Below the pieces are notes generated by a model. The model had not been told where the DNA came from. It saw only the letters and a list, made by a program, of their open reading frames with translations, and ran no database searches. From NCBI GenBank assembly GCA_020629735.1, contig JAHDCT010000002.1, positions 25,675-39,029 of the forward strand: a stretch of 13,355 nt of DNA, given 5' to 3'. Made by a program: the position numbers and the translations under genes. Position 1 is the first letter of the stretch, and each line of letters begins with the position of its first letter. Shown piece by piece: positions 7,451 through 13,355 of the stretch. The stretch comes from a bacterium. Its GTDB lineage: Bacteria; Patescibacteriota; Gracilibacteria; Absconditabacterales; Absconditicoccaceae.

Positions 7451-9160
7451 ATGGCGTATACTGTTTCACATTCAATTTTGGAAGTATTAGCTCAATATTG
7501 AGTGAAATATATGTTTTGAATTCCGTGAGATGCTGTAGACAGTATTATTGACTCTGTTAGACAGCAAGATGTAATTGAATTTATTCCTGTAAAACATGAG
7601 GAATCTGGTGCGCTAGCATGCAGTGCTTACGGTAAGTTGACATGAGAACTGAGTGTTTGTATGTGAACTTCGTGACCATGAGCTATTCATTTACTTAATG
7701 GTTTATATGATGCTAAGGTAGATAGATCTCCTGTACTTGCGATTACTTGACAAGCTTCGACGGCTCTTTTAGGTTCTGATTACTTTCAGGAGATTGATCA
7801 CATTAAGTTGTTTGATGATGTTGCTGTCTTTAACCAGATGCTTATTTCTGAAGAACAAATGCCTCGTCTTTTAGCTGATGCGTGTAAAGCTGCTTTAGTT
7901 CACCAATGAGTAGCTCACATTAATATCCCTATAGATATTAGCATGAAAAAGATTCATCGTCACCTTTCTAAAGCTTGGTGAACGTCTTGGCAAACGATGG
8001 CGGTTGATAAAGATATACAATCAGCTGCTAGCCTTATTAATTCGGCTGAAAAGCCTCTTATTTTTATTTGAAGGTGAGCAAGATACTCTAGGAAAGAAAT
8101 TATTTGATTGGCTGAAAAAATTAAGGCTCCTATTTTGCATTCATTACCTGCAAAGTGAATTTGTTCTGGACATGCTCATTCCTGTTGATGATGTTGATTG
8201 CTAGGAACTCCAGCCTGAGATATTGCAATGCAATGATGTGACTTGCTAATAATGGTATGAACTTCTTTTCCATATAGTAGTTTTTATCCACAGAATAATA
8301 TTCCTGCTTTACAGATTGATCTTTTGCCTCAACAAATTTGAAAAAGATATCCAGTAGATGTTTGACTAGTTTGACATGCATCACCCATTCTTTCTTCTTT
8401 GTTATCACATGTTTCTTGAAAAGAGAATACTTCTTTTTTAGAAAGAGTGCAAACATCATGGGAGAATTGGAAAGCTGATGAAGTAGCAGTTGAAGTTTCT
8501 CAAAAAACTCCTCTTAAGCCTCAGACTCTTACAAAAGCAGTATGAAATTTTGCTAAAGATGATGCAATTTTTGTTGTTGATACATGAGCAGTAACGGTTT
8601 GGTGAGCAAGAAATTTGTATTTAAAACCTGAGCAGGAATTTACTGTGTCTGCAAATTTATGAACTATGGCATATAGTCTTTCTTGAGCTATTTGAGTTTC
8701 TTTTGCATACCCATGAAGACAGATTATTGCTTTATCGTGAGACGGTAGCATGTGAATGTTAATGGGCGATTTCATTACGGCTGTTAAACACCAGTTACCA
8801 ATAGTTGTCATTGTGTACAATAATTGAAAATTATGATTGATTCAGATGGAGCAAGAAGTTCATGGAATGCCTGAATATATGACTCAATTAGCTAATCCTG
8901 ATTTTGCTGATTTTGCGAGATGTTGTTGATGACATGGGTTTACTATAGATCAGCCAGATATGATGGAAGTTGTTTTAGAAGAGGCATTGAATTTATGAAA
9001 GCCGTGTATAGTTGATGTAACGGTTTCTTGAGAAGAGTTAACGGTACCACCACATATTACTTTAAAGCAAGCTATGTGATTTGCTGAAGCAAAAATGAAA
9101 GAATTCTTTGGTAAAGGTGATAAATCTTGATGACCTTGAGTATTATTTGATATGCTGTAA
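7451..9160 (+). CDS. poxB: Thiamine-diphosphate-dependent pyruvate oxidase (PoxB-type)
   Basis: 569 residues. The three-domain architecture of the TPP enzyme family is complete. The PYR domain has GIPGDAVDSI (23-32) and KHEESGA with the catalytic Glu near residue 50. The central FAD-type domain spans about 190-340. The PP domain has GDGSMGMLMGDF (430-441) and YNNGKLG (456-462), the Mg/TPP-binding motif. PPHITLKQAMGFAE (533-546) matches the PPxI...QAxGF element of pyruvate oxidases rather than acetolactate synthases. The reaction would be pyruvate to acetate and CO2 (quinone-linked) or to acetyl phosphate and H2O2 (oxygen-linked). The C-terminal tail GDKSGGPGVLFDML lacks an obvious lipid-binding amphipathic helix, so the electron acceptor is uncertain. 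An unusual Cys/His patch (CSGHAHSCGGCG, 238-249) lies in the middle domain. It sits second in a three-gene unit. Confidence 0.88.
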
Positions 9161-9191
9161 ACTAGGTTAGCTGTTTATTTTTTTGTAACAT

Positions 9192-10535
9192 ATGTGAAGA
9201 AAAGAAAAAGATTCTTTAGGAACTAAAAAAATTCCTAATGATGTAGTTCGATGAATCTATACTGAGAGAGTATTAGATGTATATCCTCAGTCTTTTTGAC
9301 CTCGTGTTCCTGAGTCACTTCTTCGTTCTTATTTAGAGCTTAAAATGATTTACGCGACGGTTAACGCTCGCTTTAGAAAGATTAGTCAGGAAGAAAAACG
9401 TTCGATTCATGCTGTTATTAAAAAGTTGCTAAAACTCAAAGCTGATGATTTTATGAAGTATTTTCCTATTTGACAAATTCAAAGTGGATGAGGAACGTCT
9501 ACTAATATGATGGTGAATGAAGTTGTTGCAAATTTAGCTTCAGAATATTTGTGAGGAAAGTATGGTGATGGAAAAGTTAATACTCATAATGTAGTTAACG
9601 CTTCTCAGTCATCGAATGACACGTTTCCATGAGCTTCTAAAGTATCATTGTATTTTTTGACTGATTCTTTGCTTGAAGCACTGCAAAAGAGTATTGTTGC
9701 GTGTAGAAAGCATGCTCGCCGTTGGAAATCTTTGAGGAAGGTATGAAGAACTCATTTACAAGATGCTGTAGTAATTACTTTGTGAGATGAATTTAGTTGA
9801 TATGCTCGTTCTTTGGAAAAAAGTAAAAAATACTTACTTGAATCTCAGAAAATTCTTCTTGAATTGCCTTTGTGAGGAACAGCCTTATGAACTTTACAAA
9901 ATATATCGACATGAATTAGGAAGGAGATAGTGAAGGAGTATACTGAATTTTACCAGATTCCGTTTTATGGAGCTAAAAATTATTTTGAACAAAATAGTAG
10001 TTCATCTGATTTTTCATACTACTCTCAGCAACTTGTTTTGTTAGCAAATAATTTAATTAAGATATGAAATGATTTAAGGTTATTAAGTTCTGGTCCGTTC
10101 GCTTGAATATGAGAACTCATATTGCCTTCTGTGCAACCTGGTTCATCAATAATGCCTGGTAAAATTAATCCATCCATTGTTGAAGCTCTTACTATGTCTT
10201 GTGCTCATGTAATTTGACAGAATGAGACAGTTCAAGTTTTGACGAGACAGGCTCAGCTTGACTTGCAACAGTTTCATCCTTGAATTTCATTTGCCCTACA
10301 TACTTCACTAGAGACATTAACCTGAAGTCTTTATATGTTTGAAAAACATTGCTTGAATTCTCTTGAATGTAATAAAGATCATATTAAGAAAACATTAGAA
10401 AAAAGTTTTGCTTACGCTACTGATTACGCTGAGGATTTGTGATATAATGCTGTTGCCTTGTTAGTTAAGAAGGCGCTTAAGGAGAAAATTAACTTACAAG
10501 AATTACTTGAGAAGGCGTTAAGAAAGAAAAAATAG
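9192..10535 (+). CDS. aspA: Aspartate ammonia-lyase/class II fumarase family protein
   Basis: 447 residues, ending in TAG. Family motifs are in order: QSGGGTSTNMMVNE (97-110), NASQSSNDTFP (136-146), GRTHLQDAV (185-193) with His188, and the catalytic loop GSSIMPGKINP (317-327) with Ser318. GTSTNM, LQDAV and GDEF favour aspartase, while SSNDTFP is more fumarase-like, so both remain possible. It forms fumarate from aspartate (releasing ammonia) or from malate. Product or substrate fumarate links it to the flavoprotein two genes upstream. The normally glycine-bearing GTGxN segment reads GTLQN (233-237), a departure discussed separately. The start gives an N-terminal extension with a basic MGRKEKDS, and its second codon is UGA. 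The oxidase gene ends 31 nt upstream. No clear terminator follows. Confidence 0.87.
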
Positions 10536-10545
10536 GCTTAACTTG

Positions 10546-10573
10546 TTGCTTCATTTCTTTTTCCCTGTATACT
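10546..10573 (+). promoter_or_regulatory. Putative promoter of the small cysteine-rich gene
   Basis: TTGCTT (10546-10551), a 16-nt spacer and TATACT (10568-10573). The same -10 hexamer occurs before the flavoprotein and the ATPase genes. The leader to the ATG at 10605 would be about 25 nt. Confidence 0.55.
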
Positions 10574-10604
10574 TATTATAGTATCTTTATTTTTTATAGT
10601 AACC

Positions 10605-10904
10605 ATGGAAGATAAAAAAACATATGCTTGTTGTGATTCTGCACCTACATGTGATAAAAAATCTACATCTCAATGTTGTATCACATCGACTTGTTGTGGT
10701 TCTTGCTATAAAACCTTATATCTTATTGCGTGATTATGCTTAGCTATGATTGTTTGAATTTTTCTTTGAGAAAGAATTGCTGCTTCTGGTATGAGTTTTT
10801 TTGACTCTAGCTGTGGTTTATGGCAGGATAGAGGTGAAGTTACTGATGTACTGCTTCCTGAGTGAAAAGATGTGGAGATTAACGAAGTAGTTGAATCAAA
10901 TTAA
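10605..10904 (+). CDS. Small cysteine-rich single-pass membrane protein, function unknown
   Basis: 99 residues, UGA read as Gly. I do not recognise a family. The N-terminal 35 residues hold eight Cys (9, 10, 16, 24, 25, 30, 31, 34) as three CC pairs plus single Cys. A transmembrane helix follows (about 37-56, YLIAGLCLAMIVGIFLG), then a polar acidic C-terminal tail of about 40 residues with one more Cys at 70. The Cys cluster resembles metal-thiolate or disulfide-rich segments, but no standard zinc-finger, CxxC thioredoxin or metallothionein signature is clear. It is bounded by its own promoter and terminator, between the metabolic unit and the P-type ATPase gene. A role in metal or thiol handling beside the ATPase is only a guess. 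Confidence 0.8.
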
Positions 10905-10924
10905 TCTAAAAAAGTTTTTTAAAG

Positions 10925-10949
10925 AAAGACCGCTTTTAGCGGTTTTTTT
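10925..10949 (+). terminator. Terminator after the small cysteine-rich gene
   Basis: ACCGCT (10929-10934), loop TTT and AGCGGT (10938-10943), extended by a G-U and three A-T pairs, are followed by a run of T. It lies 20 nt after the stop. The end of its T-run overlaps the -35 box of the ATPase promoter. Confidence 0.88.
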
Positions 10950-10976
10950 GCTTATTTTGGCGTTTTTTACTATACT
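10948..10976 (+). promoter_or_regulatory. Promoter of the P-type ATPase gene
   Basis: TTGCTT (10948-10953), exactly 17 nt, then TATACT (10971-10976). The predicted transcript start is near 10983, with a leader of about 26 nt before the ATG at 11009. Confidence 0.62.
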
Positions 10977-11008
10977 TATTAAAAGCGTTTATTGTTTATT
11001 ATTCACCG

Positions 11009-13355
11009 ATGGCCCACTTGCACGTTTCCTGACTTTCTCATGATGAAGCGAAGATTTTACTTGAAAAACATTGACCAAATAAATTACCAGAAAAGAAGCC
11101 TCCAACGAATTTGGAGATTTTTATGAATCAGCTTAAGAGCCCATTGATTTATGTTCTTCTTGCAGCATGAGTAGTAACTTTGTTTTTGCAACATTTCGAG
11201 GATGCTGTTATTATTTTTGCTGCAGTGATTTTGAATGCAATTTTATGATTTTATCAAGAGAAACGTGCTGATAATGCACTTCAAGCATTAAAAAATATGT
11301 TACAACCTAAAGCTAAAGTCTTTAGAGATTGAGAAAGGGAAGAAATAAGTACTGACCTTATCGTGCCGTGAGATTTTGTTTGGCTACAAAGTTGAGAAAA
11401 GGTTCCTGCTGATTGAATCTGTTATGAAGATAATAGATTATTTTTGATGGAAGCTATGCTTACGTGAGAGTCTGTTGCTCTTCAGAAGAAGAAGAAGGAT
11501 GAAATTTTTATGGGAACTATTGTTCAATGAGGACAAGGTATTTTGCAAGTTACGAAAACATGAATTCATACACAAATGTGAAAAATCGCAGATAACTTGA
11601 GTTGAGATAAAGAGTTAACCCCACTTCAAGAACAGTTAGAGAAATTTTCACAACAAATTACGTGGCTTGTTGTATGAGTTTTGATTATTGTTTTCTTTCT
11701 TTGATTATTGACTGGACAGTCAATGGTTGATATTTTTACTATAGCTGTTGCTTTGGCTGTATGAGCAATTCCGGAGTGACTTTTAATTGCTCTTACTGTT
11801 GTTCTTGCTGTGTGAATGCAAAGAATTTTAAAAAGAAAGTGATTGGTGAAAACCTTACTTTCTGCTGAGACATTGTGATGAGTTACTACTATTTGTACAG
11901 ATAAAACTGGTACGCTTACAGAAGGTAAGATGGAAATTATATACACTCAGTGAGATGTTGATCAAATGAAGAAGCAGGCCTGGTTAGCTAATGATCAGGA
12001 TAACGCTGTTTGATTAGCTACTGCAGAGTGGGCTATGCTTCAATGAATAGAACCAGCATGACTTGAAACATCTTTTCCTAGAGTCGATAGTATTCCTTTC
12101 TCTAGTGAAAATAAATGCATTGTTTCTTTACATAAGCATGATGGAAAACAAATTATGTTTGTTAACTGAGCTCCAGATTTTCTTCTTGAGTGGTCAACTT
12201 TGGGTGATGACGAAAAGGCTTCCTTAAAGAAAGACATTGAAGAATATACGCATAAGTGATTTAGGCTTGTTTGATATGCTTGGAAAGAAGTTTCTTGAGA
12301 CGTACAAGAACTTGATATTTCACTGGCTCAGTCTGGGTTGACCTGGGCTGGTATTTTAGGAATGTCGGATCCAGTTAGAGCGGATGTTGGTGAGTCTTTA
12401 CAAAAGGCTCAGGCTGCTTGAATTAAGTTAATAGTTATTACGTGAGATTTCCCTAATACAGCAAGACATATTTTGGAACAGTTAGATGTACGTGTGAAAA
12501 CACAAAATATTATGCTAGGTGAGGATTTAGCTGAATTAACAGATGCTCAGCTTTCTGATTTTCTTTCTTGAGAGGAATGAGAAGTTAAGCTTTTTGCGCG
12601 TACTAAGCCAGAACAAAAAATGCGTATTGTGCATGAACTTAAAGGTTTGTGAGAAGTAGTTGCTATGATGGGTGATTGAGTGAATGACGCACCTGCATTA
12701 AAGAAATCTGATATTTGAATTGTTGTGTGAAACGCTACAGATGTTGCTAAAGAATCTGCTGATTTAATTTTGATTGATTCATCTTTTAAGACGATTATTG
12801 CGGCAATTGAAGAGGGTCGTTGAATGTTTGATAATATTAGGAAAGTTATTTTGTATTTGATGTCTGATGCGTTTGTTGAAATAATTGCTATTTTAATGGC
12901 GATCATTACCTGAAATCCAATGCCAATTATTGCTTCGCAAATTCTTTGGATTAATTTAGTTTCTGATGGATTTCCTAGTTTGGCTTTAACTATTGATCCA
13001 ATTAGATGAGATATTATGCAAGATAAACCAAGAGATCCCCATGAGCTTTTAGTGAGTTCTTGGATGCAGAAACTTGTGTTGATTACTTCTCTTGTGTCTG
13101 CAACATGTTGATTCCTTCTTTTCTTATGGATTTTAAGAGAAACATGAGACGAAAAATTAGCACGTAGTGTTGCTTTCTTCACTTTTGCTGCTAAATCACT
13201 TGTTTATATTTTCTCTATTAGAGCATTGAGAAAACCGGTATGGGAGACTAATATGTTTAGTAACTTATGGCTACGAGTTGCTCTGTTGTGAGGAACTGCA
13301 TTGGTTGTTGCTCCATTTATGATTCCATGATTGTGAAAATTCCTTTCTGTGGTTC
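11009..13355 (+). CDS. Cation-transporting P-type ATPase, P2-like (3' end outside window)
   Basis: 782 residues are visible and the frame is open at the right edge. An N-terminal cation-ATPase domain (LSHDEAKILLEKHGPNKLP) is followed by helices M1-M2 (45-82) and the actuator domain with LTGES (151-155). M3-M4 contain AIPEGL (253-258). Phosphorylation motif DKTGTLT has Asp298. A short nucleotide domain (about 305-445) precedes the P-domain with ITGD (477-480) and MGDGVNDAP (554-562). M5 and M6 contain NLVSDG (649-654), and further helices follow. The product pumps a cation across the membrane using ATP. PEGL and the M6 N..SD pattern resemble calcium-type pumps, but other ligand positions differ, so the ion is not assigned. 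NGAPD (386-390) replaces the usual KGAPE. UGA codes the Gly of TGES, PEGL and the second Gly of GDGVND. Confidence 0.93.

Noticed and set aside
8130..8820. Two minus-strand open frames inside the pyruvate oxidase
   Set aside because: They oppose a complete TPP-enzyme frame and have no recognisable motifs.
10511..10562. A hairpin terminator after the aspartase gene
   Set aside because: Only a weak AT-rich pairing with a long loop can be drawn, and the region also holds the next promoter.
12547..13182. A 211-codon minus-strand open frame inside the ATPase gene
   Set aside because: It is a shadow of the ATPase frame. The plus-strand product has all P-type ATPase motifs, while the minus-strand product shows none.
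1..13355. UGA read as tryptophan (code 4) or as selenocysteine
   Set aside because: TGG is used normally at Trp positions, UGA sits on invariant Gly positions, it occurs dozens of times per gene, and no SECIS-like hairpins accompany it.

Overview
This window comes from a bacterium that reads UGA as glycine (NCBI translation table 25). That code is known from the candidate-phyla-radiation lineages Absconditabacteria (SR1) and Gracilibacteria (BD1-5/GN02). With the standard code the window breaks into short meaningless fragments. With UGA = Gly it resolves into ten long or clearly bounded plus-strand reading frames that cover most of the sequence, all ending in TAA or TAG. UGA falls exactly on invariant glycines, such as the whole FAD-binding GxGxxG of the flavoprotein, and TGES and GDGVND of the P-type ATPase. 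The sequence is AT-rich, genes are tightly packed, and there are almost no Shine-Dalgarno sequences. Instead, U-rich stretches precede most starts.

Layout, left to right. (1) 3-1385: the C-terminal 460 residues of a secreted-looking cysteine-rich repeat protein with a glycine linker and a terminal DUF4215/Myxo-disulfide type domain, followed by a terminator. (2) 1612-2460: a PHP-domain metal-dependent hydrolase with its own promoter. It converges on a minus-strand tRNA-Leu(CAA), and the two share a hairpin terminator. (3) 2777-3175: single-stranded DNA-binding protein. (4) 3255-5617: a compact run of signal peptidase I, Hsp20-type chaperone and polyprenyl-phosphate sugar-1-phosphate transferase. 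The start of the last gene looks frameshifted in a run of seven T. (5) 5715-10535: a three-gene unit encoding a succinate dehydrogenase/fumarate reductase type flavoprotein, a PoxB-type pyruvate oxidase and an aspartase/fumarase superfamily lyase. (6) 10605-10904: a small cysteine-rich single-pass membrane protein. (7) 11009 to the right edge: a P2-like cation P-type ATPase, incomplete at its C-terminus.

How the parts may work together (inference). The three-gene unit could take aspartate to fumarate, reduce fumarate to succinate, and oxidise pyruvate to acetate and CO2, forming a small redox-balancing module in an organism with a reduced metabolism. No iron-sulfur or membrane-anchor subunit of complex II is present here. 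The lepB-hsp20-transferase run and the cysteine-rich surface protein concern export and the cell envelope. Four promoters share a TTGNNN / 16-17 bp / TATACT or TAAAAT pattern, which suggests one housekeeping sigma factor drives most units.

The most interesting items are the UGA-glycine recoding at catalytic positions, the UGA-dense cysteine-rich surface protein, the probable frameshift in the sugar transferase, the orphan flavoprotein operon, the small cysteine-rich membrane protein beside the ATPase, and the altered ion site of that ATPase.
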